Assembly (NCBI GenBank): GCA_038040445.1
Contig: JBBPIG010000008.1
Coordinates: 208,820-272,819 of the forward strand
Source of the DNA: Acidobacteriota bacterium
GTDB lineage: Bacteria; Acidobacteriota; Blastocatellia; UBA7656
Length of the DNA stretch: 64,000 bases
Reading direction: 5' to 3'
The position numbers and the translations under genes were made by a program. Shown here piece after piece: positions 43,615-52,510 of this stretch (positions are counted from its first letter, which is position 1; each line of letters opens with the position of its first letter). Under the pieces are notes generated by a model. That model ran no database searches and had not been told where the DNA came from. It saw only the letters and a list, made by a program, of their open reading frames with translations.

Positions 43615-44111
43615 CCGGCGTTTCTGAGAACTTATCCGCGCGTTTGAACCCCGATTCGGCGCGGCTACACGTTGCGTTGATCGAGCCCGAGATCCCGCCT
43701 AACACCGGAAACATCGCGCGGTTATGCGCGGCTACCTTTACGCCCTTGCACCTTGTTGGCAAGCTCGGGTTTCGCACCGACGACAAGGCCGTGCGGCGCG
43801 CCGGCCTCGACTATTGGGGCGAGGTCGAGATTCACTATCAGTTGAACGTCGAGGCGCTTTACGAGGCGCTGCCTGGTAGCCGGTTTCTGTATTTCACCAC
43901 GAAGGCCGATCGCGTCTACACCGGGGTTCAGTACGCGCTCGGCGATTGTCTGGTTTTTGGGAACGAGACCCGAGGTCTACCTGAAGAGTTGCTGCGCGCA
44001 AACTGGGATCGCGCGCTTAGGATTCCGATGTCCAACCGGCGCGTGCGCTCACTCAACCTGGCGACGTCCGTAGGGATCGTGCTTTATGAAGCGCTGCGGC
44101 AGTTGGAGTAG
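43590..44111 (+). CDS. trmL: tRNA (cytidine/uridine-34-2'-O)-methyltransferase
   Basis: 173 aa from GTG 43590, set by GTGGAGG 7 nt upstream; ATG 43611 is an alternative start. SPOUT-class motifs are present: EPEIPPNTGNIARLC, LVFGNETRGLPEELL and IPMSNRRVRSLNLATSVGIV, the C-terminal trefoil-knot AdoMet site. TrmL methylates the wobble nucleotide of tRNA-Leu isoacceptors. The TAG stop lies inside the left arm of a palindromic repeat (GTAGCTCAGACTTCAGTCTG), so the element supplies the stop codon. Confidence 0.93.
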   Translation: MAEQKLEMTGVSENLSARLNPDSARLHVALIEPEIPPNTGNIARLCAATFTPLHLVGKLGFRTDDKAVRRAGLDYWGEVEIHYQLNVEALYEALPGSRFLYFTTKADRVYTGVQYALGDCLVFGNETRGLPEELLRANWDRALRIPMSNRRVRSLNLATSVGIVLYEALRQLE

Positions 44112-44279
44112 CTCAGACTTCAGTCTGTAATCCTTGCGGCCCGGATCTGCCGAACGCGTAAGACTGATCCTACGACCCTCGTTGGAGCGTCACAAACGAA
44201 GGGCGCCCGCGAAAGGGCGCCCTTGAGAGATGTATTCAGAATGATCGGCGTACACAGACTAATAAAGTCTGCGCTACTC
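44108..44279. repeat. Palindromic element, GCAGACTTTAGTCTG family, with inner hairpin
   Basis: Left end GTAGCTCAGACTTCAGTCTG (44108-44127) and right end ACACAGACTAATAAAGTCTG then CGCTAC are inverted copies of the same unit. Between them, 44199-44224 forms a perfect hairpin AAGGGCGCCC/GGGCGCCCTT. It fills the space between the convergent trmL and protease genes and probably ends both transcripts. Confidence 0.8.
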
Positions 44280-45962
44280 TCAGAATCTCGTCGTGTAGAA
44301 CTTCGGCGATCGTTGACCGGTCGACGGATTGAGGACAGCGATGCCGACTTGAACCCCAGCCGGGAACGTTCTCTTCAAAGGCTTCTTGCCCAGGTCGGCG
44401 GTTAACTGAGTCAACGAGCCGTTTGCCAATGCGAACGAATGATCGTAGCTGACCGTCGGAAGCGGCGTGTCATCGACCTCGATCACTGCCGAACCGTCTA
44501 CAAACCCGAAGCCGTTGATTGTCACCACTTTCTTGGCAAACTGCACTCCAAGCACGACCGGTGCCTGCACAGGCGCGATCCTGCCTGTCAGCGCGGAGTA
44601 GGCGCTCGCTCGTCCTGAGCCCGCAACCTTGGACACGAGCGAGGGCAGCGGCTCAGACGTAGCGATGATCCGCTGCTTCACCTGCTTCGGCGTGAGTGAC
44701 GGATCTTGCGACCACAGCAACACAGCTATCCCGGCAACATAAGGCGACGACATCGACGTGCCCTGTAGCCTATCGTAGGCGCCGTTGGGCGCGAACGGGC
44801 TGCGTGGCAGCGTGCTGACGATCGCAACGCCCGGTGCAGCAACGCTCACCGAGCTGTGGCCTGTGTTTGAGAAGTAAGCCAGACCCCCGCCCTGATCTAC
44901 GGCGGCAACCGACATGGCTCCCGATAGGTCTGCGGAATAAGCCGCGGGATAGGTGGGTTTTTCCTCAATGTTGTTACTCTCGTTTCCTGCGGCGCACACG
45001 AACAGGATGCCGGCAGCGTTCGCTGCAGCGATCGCGTCCCGAAGCGACTGCGAGGGGTCGCCGCCCCCGAAGCTCGCGTTGATCACCCTTACGTTAACAC
45101 CGCGGTTCCTAATATCGATCGCATAGTTAATTCCTCGAACGGCGCCCGAGGTCGAGCCACCGATCCTGCCGTCCGATTGAATACCCAGGAACTTCAGCGA
45201 CATAAGCTTGACGTGCCAGGCGACTCCGGTCACCCCTTTGCCATTGTTGCCGACCGCTCCTATAGTTCCCGCGACGTGAGTACCGTGAAAATCCTCGCTG
45301 CTCGATTTGAAGGTCTGGTTATTTTTATCCCGAAAGTTCCACCCATTGATATCGTCGGCGAAACCGTTGCCGTCATCGTCCACGCCGTTGCCCGAAATCT
45401 CCAGCGGATTCACCCACGCGTTTGCCGCAAGGTCTTCGTGCTGAAGGTCAACGCCCGCGTCCAGCACCGCAGCCACTACGTTGTCGCTGCCCGTGGTCAT
45501 GTCCCATGCCTGTGTCGCATCTATGTTCGGAGTTTGCTGGCCAGGGTCACCGAAGCTGGATAACCCCCACATCTGGGTAAAGTAAGGATCGTTGGGAACT
45601 GTGTCCGTAGCGTAGACGAGGTAGTCGGGCTCAGCGTACTCGACTCGCGGGTCTTCCTTTGCACGGCGAACCGCTTCTTCTACAGACACACTTTTGTTGA
45701 GATGGATCAACTGGATGTCGGCGCGTCTTCGAATGGTCAAAGTCTCGGCCCTTACGCCGGGCGCCCGAACTATCTCCTCGGCCATCTGGTCGGCATCGGG
45801 AGCCGGCTCGGCCTGGGCTTTGAGTTTGACCAGGATCTGGTCGTCGACATAAAGCTGTCGACGGTCTTCACGCCGTTGCGAATAGACATTCGTTCGGGGA
45901 ATAAGAATTAGGGAGAATAGGATAAGGCACGCGCTAATTGCTAAGAGTTTTCTCAAATTCAC
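44280..45962 (-). CDS. Secreted subtilisin-like serine protease (S8)
   Basis: 560 aa. Signal peptide at residues 1-28 (LLAISACLILFSLILIPRTNVYS), then an inhibitor-I9-like propeptide up to about residue 115 (DQILVKLKAQ, EEAVRRAKEDPRVEYAEPDY). The catalytic triad is intact: Asp in VVAAVLDAGVDLQHEDL, His in DFHGTHVAGTIGA, Ser in LQGTSMSSPYVAGI. WVNPLEISGNGVDDDGNGFADD may bind calcium. The C-terminal 100 residues form an IPT/TIG-like beta domain (VVTINGFGFVDGSAVIEVDD). It is probably secreted or surface-attached. Monocistronic. Confidence 0.93.
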   Translation of the reverse strand: MNLRKLLAISACLILFSLILIPRTNVYSQRREDRRQLYVDDQILVKLKAQAEPAPDADQMAEEIVRAPGVRAETLTIRRRADIQLIHLNKSVSVEEAVRRAKEDPRVEYAEPDYLVYATDTVPNDPYFTQMWGLSSFGDPGQQTPNIDATQAWDMTTGSDNVVAAVLDAGVDLQHEDLAANAWVNPLEISGNGVDDDGNGFADDINGWNFRDKNNQTFKSSSEDFHGTHVAGTIGAVGNNGKGVTGVAWHVKLMSLKFLGIQSDGRIGGSTSGAVRGINYAIDIRNRGVNVRVINASFGGGDPSQSLRDAIAAANAAGILFVCAAGNESNNIEEKPTYPAAYSADLSGAMSVAAVDQGGGLAYFSNTGHSSVSVAAPGVAIVSTLPRSPFAPNGAYDRLQGTSMSSPYVAGIAVLLWSQDPSLTPKQVKQRIIATSEPLPSLVSKVAGSGRASAYSALTGRIAPVQAPVVLGVQFAKKVVTINGFGFVDGSAVIEVDDTPLPTVSYDHSFALANGSLTQLTADLGKKPLKRTFPAGVQVGIAVLNPSTGQRSPKFYTTRF

Positions 45963-46201
45963 TACCTCTAGATTAGACTAGCGAGACGCCCAGCCGGGGC
46001 TCGTTCAACTTGGGAGTCGTCAGAGCCTTCATCTGAGCCGTCCGGTTCGAGTAATGTGGGGACGCTTGATTATAGGTGCCTTCCGGCAGTCCCGCAATAG
46101 TTGCAACAGAAATGCTAGAATCTCAGCTAGTTGCCGGAGTGGCTCTTCTCGATGTACCGCTTGCGGGCGGAGGAGGAAAACTTCAGGGCGAGAAGGGACG
46201 C

Positions 46202-46223
46202 GGCCCGCTCTCGCGAGCGGGCC
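46202..46223 (-). terminator. GC-rich hairpin downstream of the SPFH gene
   Basis: Perfect 9-bp stem GGCCCGCTC-tcgc-GAGCGGGCC, 21 bases past the SPFH stop. No clear T run follows on either strand, so terminator function is likely but not proven. Confidence 0.45.
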
Positions 46224-46243
46224 ACCGAATCGAAGCACGACGC

Positions 46244-48136
46244 TTACTTCTGCTTTGAAAGCACTTGGCCGCCGTTGGTGGGTTTAGCTCCGAGATCGAG
46301 TCGCTCTCGAAACAGATTCAGCAACAGTAGAGTGCCGATGCCTCCCGCGCCATCGCCAGTCCCGCCCGTAGCCATCACGTCGGGCGTTATGCGCACTCCT
46401 TTTTCGCCGATCACCTTTAATATCTCGACCAGGGCCACCCCTTGCGGACCGATGGCGTTTACCTGCTCGGCGTAAGCCACCCCCTGAGCTTCACCCATCA
46501 AGCGGACCTTCTCTGCTTCAGCTTTGCCCGTAGCCAGAATGTAGCTCGCTTCGCCTTCGCCTTCCGCTTTGCGTTGCTCCGAGCGCTTGCCAGCGATCTC
46601 AACGCCGACAGTTGCTTCCATCAATTTAACCTGATTGTCGGCTTGCGCTCTGGTCCTCTCCAATTGAATGCGACGCTCTTCAGCTTCACGCTGCGCGTTG
46701 AACATGTGCTGCTTCTGCTCGGCGAGGATCTTTTCGGTCTGGGTCTTCATCAAATCTTCGGGCAGATGAATGTGACAAATCAAAACGTTCACCACGTCAA
46801 CGTGATACTTCAAGAGGTGCGCTCGCACGCGAGCTTCGGCGCGCTCTTGCTCTTCGTGACGGTTTTGCAGATAAGCCATCGCCGACGACTCAGAAGCCTG
46901 GTTACGGAAGATCGAGTCGATCAGCGGGTGCATGACGTTCTGTATCAACCGGTCGACCGAGCCGATCTTTGCGACCATGAAGGGCGCGTCTTCCGGTTTG
47001 ATGCGAAACACGACGCGCACTTCGAGCTGCATCGTGAATCCGTCTTTCGAAATCACCTCGAACGGATTGAACGTGTTTGCGACTTCGCCCGAAGTCCATT
47101 CAACGGTCTGATTCGTCGTTGGTATGACTATCGGCGTCACAGCGAGCGTGTTGACGTAGTAACGCCCTGGCCCGACTACGGTTTCCTGGATGCCGCGAAA
47201 ACCGGCAGGCACTACGTAGGCTTCGTGTGCGCCTTGATCCAGCCGCCGGTCCGCAGGATCGTTGAGCGCGAGGTCTTGTTTGATCTCGGCCAAAGTCTCC
47301 TGGTCGTTGAGCCGCGCCGCGACAAGAGCTACTTGCTCTTGTTCTTCTCGCTCCAAGCGCTCGCGAATCTTTGCAGCCATTGCGCGGCGCACTTCTTCCG
47401 AAGGGTCTTTGCCGACATTTGAAACGATCACGGCGACTTCGCCCGGCTTGATCTCCTTCGCGGATTCGGGAATCACTTTGAACAGCATCGCGTTGATGTA
47501 GTAGGTGCCCGGAAGCAGTATGTCTTTCTGCGGCCCGCGCTGCCCGCCGTGGCCGATGAATTCGTTGCCGTCTTGAAAGTTGTCATGGCCCTCGACCTGA
47601 GTGGCGACGTAATCGCGCGGGTCAAGCGTAGCGCCGTCCAACGCCTCAACGAGCCCAATCTGATTCTCCTGAATGACTGTGGCGTCGTTGAGCCGCACGA
47701 AGAACAATCCCGGCTTTCTTTCGCCGCCTCCTTCAAGGGGCGTCGAGTCGGTCAGTATGCGATAGGTTCCCGGCGTAAGGATGTCGACCTGCGGGCCTTT
47801 CTGTCCGCCCGACGCAATGAAAAGCTCAGCGTCTTGAAAGTTTTTGTGATTGTCGATCGCCTTAGCAAGCAAACGGCCCGGGTCGAGTTGGTTGCCGTCG
47901 GCCGAGGTGACGATGCCGACCTTGCCCTGCGGGATGACCGTCGTCTTAGTCACCGATACACGAAACAGATAGGGGTGAATCGGCCAAAGGCCCGGCGGCA
48001 GCGTGCGAAGCTGAATGCCTTTGACGCCACCGCGTTTGATGAAAGCGATGGGGTCTTGAAAGTTATTGTGCGCGTTTTGGGCGCGATCGGCGGCGAAGAT
48101 TCCTCCCACCTTGGCCCGGCTCCCTTTGGGCCGCAA
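46244..48136 (-). CDS. SPFH/band-7 (flotillin-like) protein, 5'-truncated
   Basis: 630 codons from an arbitrary TTG at 48136. The N-terminal 260 residues hold three repeats of a motif like NNFQDPIAFIKRGG / KNFQDAELFIASGGQKGPQ / DNFQDGNEFIGHGGQRGPQ, typical of large acidobacterial/cyanobacterial SPFH proteins. The band-7 domain follows (VVGPGRYYVNTLAVTPIVIP, MQLEVRVVFRIKPEDAPF), then an Ala/Glu/Arg coiled coil and a C-terminal flotillin-like tail. Intact homologues start with a membrane segment that is missing: family sequence stops at about VGGIFAADR (near 48102), and codons before it belong to another gene. So this is the body of a scaffold protein that lost its membrane anchor. Confidence 0.75.
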   Translation of the reverse strand: MRPKGSRAKVGGIFAADRAQNAHNNFQDPIAFIKRGGVKGIQLRTLPPGLWPIHPYLFRVSVTKTTVIPQGKVGIVTSADGNQLDPGRLLAKAIDNHKNFQDAELFIASGGQKGPQVDILTPGTYRILTDSTPLEGGGERKPGLFFVRLNDATVIQENQIGLVEALDGATLDPRDYVATQVEGHDNFQDGNEFIGHGGQRGPQKDILLPGTYYINAMLFKVIPESAKEIKPGEVAVIVSNVGKDPSEEVRRAMAAKIRERLEREEQEQVALVAARLNDQETLAEIKQDLALNDPADRRLDQGAHEAYVVPAGFRGIQETVVGPGRYYVNTLAVTPIVIPTTNQTVEWTSGEVANTFNPFEVISKDGFTMQLEVRVVFRIKPEDAPFMVAKIGSVDRLIQNVMHPLIDSIFRNQASESSAMAYLQNRHEEQERAEARVRAHLLKYHVDVVNVLICHIHLPEDLMKTQTEKILAEQKQHMFNAQREAEERRIQLERTRAQADNQVKLMEATVGVEIAGKRSEQRKAEGEGEASYILATGKAEAEKVRLMGEAQGVAYAEQVNAIGPQGVALVEILKVIGEKGVRITPDVMATGGTGDGAGGIGTLLLLNLFRERLDLGAKPTNGGQVLSKQK

Positions 48137-48721
48137 CTGGTCAACGTCTTCGTGACCTTTAGCAATGGTAAATCACTTTACCGGGGTTTCACGGTCGGCA
48201 TAAGGAAGCGGTTCAGCAAGGGCTTTCAGATGGAAGGAAACTACGTTTTGTCTAAAGACCTGGACGACGATTCGAGCGAGCGCGACCCGTTCACCGACCG
48301 CACCTTTGACCAGACCGACCTCTCAAAGGACTATTCCCTCTCGGACCGCGACATCCGCCACAAGTTTAACTTCTACACCTACGCCGAGCTTGGTTGGGGG
48401 TTGCAAGCCAGCGCTCGAATCCAGGCGCGTTCAGCTCAGCCGATCACTCCAAGTCCTCGGGTCCTGAACTTTGTAGACCGCGGCCGAAACAGCGCGCGTA
48501 AGGACAACGAGTTCTTCTCGTTCGACTGGCGGTTGCAGCGGCCGTTCAAGTTTGGCGAGCGGATGGCGCTGATGCCAATCATCGAGATGTTCAACACGTT
48601 TAACAACAAGAACAACATAAACCCGCTTGCTACTCCGCCACTGACTAACTTCGACGGCTTCTTGAGGTTCGGAGTGGGCGATCCGCGTCAGCTTCAACTC
48701 GCGCTGAAGCTCACGTTCTGA
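48119..48721 (+). pseudogene. C-terminal fragment of an Oar-type TonB-dependent receptor
   Basis: About 200 codons read FGPQLVNVFVTFSNGKSLY, MEGNYVLSKDLDDDSSERDP, YSLSDRDIRHKFNFYTYAEL, SARIQARSAQPITPSPRVLN and end QLQLALKLTF. The amphipathic strands and the terminal aromatic residue are those of an outer-membrane beta-barrel end, as in carboxypeptidase-regulatory-like TonB receptors of Acidobacteria, usually about 1000 aa. Plug and most of the barrel are absent, and no start or ribosome site precedes it. The break coincides with the truncated SPFH 5' end. Confidence 0.75.
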
Positions 48722-48755
48722 TGGATTAGTTGGACGACTTTCAATGACAAATGAA

Positions 48756-48787
48756 CGCGGCTCACAGCCTCGGTGTTGTGAGCCGCG
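48756..48787. terminator. Hairpin after the TonB receptor fragment
   Basis: Stem CGCGGCTCACA / TGTGAGCCGCG with a 10-base loop, 35 bases past the stop of the receptor fragment and about 85 bases past the alaS stop on the other strand. There is no T run, so its role is inferred from position. Confidence 0.4.
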
Positions 48788-48873
48788 GTCGCTTATAGGT
48801 GTTTCTGAATCGCCGACTGGTCAGCAGGCTTGCCAATCCACGCCGGCCATCAGGCTCGTTACGGACAGTCTTG

Positions 48874-51558
48874 CTACTTCGCGAGCATTCGCTCGACCGT
48901 CTCGTAACTAGCCTCCAGAGCCTCATCCAGCTTCTCGGGCTTGTTGCCGCCGCCGGTTGCCATATCAGCGCGGCCGCCGCCTTTCCCTCCGACTATCCCG
49001 GCGATCTCGCGCACGATGTCTCCGGCCTTCAGCCGGCCGGTCAAATCATCAGTCACACGAGTCACAAGCGACGCCTTGCCATCGTTCGCCTGACCGAGCA
49101 CGACTACACCTGACTTGAGCTTCTGTGAGAGCGAATCCGCGAGCTGGCGCATCCCGTTCGCGTCAAGGTTGGTTACGCGTCGCGCAACGACTCGAACCCC
49201 CGCGATCTCGCGCGCGCTGTCTGCGGCCGAAGCGGATTCCGCTTGAGCCATCTTCAGCTTCAACTGTTCTATCTCGCGTTCGTAGCGGCGCACCTGATCT
49301 TGAAGCTTGTCGACTTGAGCCGGAATATCAAGCAACGGGACTTTGAATCGCTCCGCCAGTTGTTCGATCACTTGCTCGTCAGCCTGGAAGCGCGCGATCG
49401 CGGCGTCAGCCGTCAGCGCTTCGATTCGCCGGACGCCTGCCGCGATCGAAGAATCGCTGATGATCTTGAGCGGTCCGATGTCTCCTGTCGCGTGAACGTG
49501 CGTGCCGCCGCATAGCTCCGTTGAAAAGCCCGGCACGCTGACAACACGTACATCCGAAGCGTACTTCTCTCCGAACAATGCCATCGCGCCTGACTTCAGA
49601 GCTTCTTCAAGCGGCCTTGTCTCAGTCTGCACGGCGCGATTATGGAGAATCTCGTTGTTGACCAGCCGCTCGATCTCAGCGATTTCGTCTTCGCCAAGCG
49701 GAGCGTAGTGGGTGAAATCAAATCGCAACCGGTCCGGTGCAACGAGCGAGCCCGCTTGCTTCACGTGTGGCCCGAGCACTTCACGAAGAGCGGCGTGCAG
49801 TAGATGAGTGCCGGTATGATTGGCTTTGATTTGCCGGCGGCGCTCGGCATCGACACGCGCGTTTATCGCGTCGCCCACGCGAAGCTCGCCCTGCTCGACT
49901 CTTGTCTTGTGAAGGTGATAGCCGGGTAGAACCGAGTAAGTGTCTTCGACTTCCGCGAGCACGTTCTCGCCTTCGAACACGCCCTTGTCGCCGATCTGCC
50001 CGCCTGCCTCGGAGTAGAACGGCGTACGATCCAAAATCACCTCGCCGCTTTCGTTCGTCGACAGCGACTCCCGTTGTTCGTCACCTGCGATGATTCCGAG
50101 CACGCGCGCGGCGTTGGTCTCAGTCTCGCGATAACCTGTGAACTCGGTACGCGGCAGTCCTTCCGCAACCTTCGCATAGATCTCACGCGCGCGCCGGCCA
50201 GTCTCGGCCATCGAAGGCGCGGTCTGCTGTTGAAGCTCGCGAAGCGCAGCGTCGAACTGCTTGTTGAACTCGTCTTCAGCGATCTCGGTGCCGTGCTGGC
50301 CTAACACCACGCGAATCAGGTCGCGCGGCACGCCATACGTGTCGTATGTGCGAGCAAGCTCAGCCATCGGCGGAGCTGCAGGAGCGTGGCGCTCAAACAA
50401 CTCAGCAAGCCTCGGCTCGCCAACGGTTAGTATCCGGCTGAAGCGTTGTTCCTCGCCGCGAACGGTCTGTTCGATTAGATGTCGCGACGCGATCAGCTCG
50501 GGAAATGGCTCGCCCATCAAATCGACTACGAAGTCGGTGACCTTGTGAAAGAACGGCGGCTTTAGACCAAGTTCTTTTTCGCCGTGATAGATTGCGCGGC
50601 GCATTATTTTTCTCAGCACATAGTTGCGCCCGACGTTGCCAGGCGCGATGCCATCCGCAAGCGAGAACGCAGTCGCGCGAGCGTGGTCGGCGATCACTCG
50701 CATTGACATACCAGCAGGCGAATCGTACTCGTATGACGTGTCGGCAAGCTTCGCGATGAAGTCGATGATCGGCTGCACAAGATCGGTATCGTAGTTTGAC
50801 TTTACTCCCTGGAGCACGGCCGCGAGCCGCTCGAGTCCCGCGCCCGTGTCCACAGAAGGCGCGGGAAGCGCGTCGAGCTTGTACGAGCCATCGGGAAGCT
50901 GCGACCGATTGAACTGCATGAAGACCAGGTTCCAGATTTCCATCGTCGTGTCGCCCTGTCCGTTCACATATTCGACACGATTGTGTTCAGGATCATCAGG
51001 CCGCTCGCCCATATAGTAATGAATCTCGGAGCACGGCCCGCACGGACCGGTCTCGCCCATCTGCCAGAAGTTGTCTTTGCGGCCGAACCGGAGAATTCGC
51101 TCGGGCCGCGCGCCTACCTGCTGCCAATACCGCTCGGCTTCTTCGTCGGGAGGGACCTCGTCGTCTCCTCCAAAGACTGAGAACCACAAACGCTTGGGCT
51201 CAAGTCCGAGTTCGTTCACCAGCAGGTCCCACGCGAAGTAGATTGCTTCCTTCTTGAAATAATCGCCGAACGAAAAATTGCCGAGCATCTCAAAGAAAGT
51301 GTGATGCCTGGCCGTGCGGCCGACTTCATCGAGGTCGTTGTGTTTGCCTCCCGCCCGCACGCACTTCTGCGACGAAGCCGCGCGCTTATAGTCGCGAGTC
51401 TCGAGGCCTAGGAAGACGTCCTTGAACTGATTCATCCCCGCGTTGGTAAACAGCAGCGACGGATCGTTCGAGGGCAACAGCGGCGAGCTTCTGACGATGC
51501 GATGGCCGCGGCCAGCAAAGTAGTCGAGGAACTTCTGTCTGATCTCGTGTCCAGTCAT
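48874..51558 (-). CDS. alaS: Alanyl-tRNA synthetase
   Basis: 894 aa, full length for the family. The class II catalytic core is at the N-terminus (RSSPLLPSNDPSLLFTNAGM, QMGETGPCGPCSEIHY). The editing domain carries the zinc-binding NHTGTHLLHAAL (HxxxH, about residue 580) and CGGTHVHATGDIG (CxxxH, about 685). A coiled-coil C-Ala region and glycine-rich end (GKGGGRADMATGGGNKPEKL) complete it. It charges tRNA-Ala and clears mischarged Ser and Gly. Upstream, between it and the PilZ gene's stop, lies a heptad repeat. Confidence 0.97.
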   Translation of the reverse strand: MTGHEIRQKFLDYFAGRGHRIVRSSPLLPSNDPSLLFTNAGMNQFKDVFLGLETRDYKRAASSQKCVRAGGKHNDLDEVGRTARHHTFFEMLGNFSFGDYFKKEAIYFAWDLLVNELGLEPKRLWFSVFGGDDEVPPDEEAERYWQQVGARPERILRFGRKDNFWQMGETGPCGPCSEIHYYMGERPDDPEHNRVEYVNGQGDTTMEIWNLVFMQFNRSQLPDGSYKLDALPAPSVDTGAGLERLAAVLQGVKSNYDTDLVQPIIDFIAKLADTSYEYDSPAGMSMRVIADHARATAFSLADGIAPGNVGRNYVLRKIMRRAIYHGEKELGLKPPFFHKVTDFVVDLMGEPFPELIASRHLIEQTVRGEEQRFSRILTVGEPRLAELFERHAPAAPPMAELARTYDTYGVPRDLIRVVLGQHGTEIAEDEFNKQFDAALRELQQQTAPSMAETGRRAREIYAKVAEGLPRTEFTGYRETETNAARVLGIIAGDEQRESLSTNESGEVILDRTPFYSEAGGQIGDKGVFEGENVLAEVEDTYSVLPGYHLHKTRVEQGELRVGDAINARVDAERRRQIKANHTGTHLLHAALREVLGPHVKQAGSLVAPDRLRFDFTHYAPLGEDEIAEIERLVNNEILHNRAVQTETRPLEEALKSGAMALFGEKYASDVRVVSVPGFSTELCGGTHVHATGDIGPLKIISDSSIAAGVRRIEALTADAAIARFQADEQVIEQLAERFKVPLLDIPAQVDKLQDQVRRYEREIEQLKLKMAQAESASAADSAREIAGVRVVARRVTNLDANGMRQLADSLSQKLKSGVVVLGQANDGKASLVTRVTDDLTGRLKAGDIVREIAGIVGGKGGGRADMATGGGNKPEKLDEALEASYETVERMLAK

Positions 51559-51610
51559 AACGGTTGTCTTTATGGTTCGAACTTGAAAGTTGAATTATAG
51601 CAAACGCAGG

Positions 51611-51720
51611 CGGGAGAGGGGAGAAGCGCAAAGAGCGAAGAGCAAAGGGCAAAGGGCAAAGGGCAAAGGGCAAAGGGCAAAGGCTCTGCGCTCTTTGCCC
51701 TATGCTCTTTGCCCTTAGCC
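51611..51720. repeat. Heptad inverted repeat, GGGCAAA type
   Basis: Left arm GAGCGAA, GAGCAAA, then five GGGCAAA units; right arm CTCTTTG, CCCTATG, CTCTTTG, CCCTTAG. It is a strong potential hairpin located between the alaS start and the stop codon of the PilZ-DUF4388 gene (2 bases away). Units match the in-frame insert of AddA-1. Confidence 0.9.
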
Positions 51721-51722
51721 TC

Positions 51723-52436
51723 TTATCTCTGGGCGGCGGTTTCTTCGTCCTTTACGCGCAACAGGTCGAGCATCAACGACATGTTGCTCGGAGCGTGGAT
51801 CGTGCTGGGATAACGAGTGGAAGTTCTCTTGAATTCGAACGAGCCTTCGCTGACGTCCAAAAAGTTCTTGAGCGCTTCGGTACCCGAGCTCAAGCCCGAA
51901 TGCGCTCCGACGATCTGGCCGTCATTGAAGTGAATCTCACCGGTTGCCGCGGTAGACATCAGCGCGAGCGCGCCGCCAAGCCGATTGTTCTCGATTATCT
52001 GTATGAGGTCGAACATGCTGACGACCGCGAAATTCCCCAGCAGGACGTCGTCAGGCGTGTTCGAGCCGTTCGGTCGGCGCCCGCTCACCTCGCCGGTTCC
52101 GGAAGGCGTTTCCGCCGAAAGCGGCGGTTTGCCGTCGATCAGCCTTTCGAGGGCAGCCACGTGGCCTCGCTGTAGATCCAGGAATCGCACGCCCATACCC
52201 ATCTGTGGCATGCTGTAGCGCACTTCGGCCGTGGTCTCGATCAATGTATCCAGCACGTAGAATCTGAGCCTTAATATGGTGCCCGGCGCATAGCACGTCA
52301 ACGAGTCAACAAAGGCACCGGAAACGCTGAGGTCGTTGATTCGCGTGGCCAGGCGATTGAGGCCAGCACCTTCACATTCGACTTCGCAAACGTAGCTTAT
52401 TCGCTGTGCTTCGCGTCTGTCCTTACCGTACCTCAT
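51723..52436 (-). CDS. PilZ domain plus DUF4388 (PATAN) signalling protein
   Basis: 237 aa. Residues 1-105 form a PilZ domain with RREAQRISY and LSVSGAFVDS, covering the RxxxR and (D/N)xSxxG c-di-GMP-binding motifs, and MGMGVRFLDL. Residues 130-225 match DUF4388/PATAN (LLGNFAVVSMFDLIQIIE, GEIHFNDGQIVGAHSG, EGSFEFKR), common in two-component and gliding systems. It likely links c-di-GMP to motility or surface behaviour, in line with the nearby pilT. It precedes alaS and follows recX on the minus strand. Confidence 0.85.
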   Translation of the reverse strand: MRYGKDRREAQRISYVCEVECEGAGLNRLATRINDLSVSGAFVDSLTCYAPGTILRLRFYVLDTLIETTAEVRYSMPQMGMGVRFLDLQRGHVAALERLIDGKPPLSAETPSGTGEVSGRRPNGSNTPDDVLLGNFAVVSMFDLIQIIENNRLGGALALMSTAATGEIHFNDGQIVGAHSGLSSGTEALKNFLDVSEGSFEFKRTSTRYPSTIHAPSNMSLMLDLLRVKDEETAAQR

Positions 52437-52510
52437 CGCCCTCCCGTTTCAGTTTCCGGAGTTCGTATCAGCTCTTACTGGGCTTACTGGTTGCCTCAAT
52501 CCAGAAGTCT

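Noticed and set aside
46043..46083. Possible tRNA T-arm (GGTTCGAGT)
   Set aside because: No acceptor, D or anticodon stem can be formed around it.
47549..48118. Upstream extension of the TonB-receptor frame
   Set aside because: These codons are the antisense of the SPFH gene and carry no receptor sequence; the real fragment starts near 48119.
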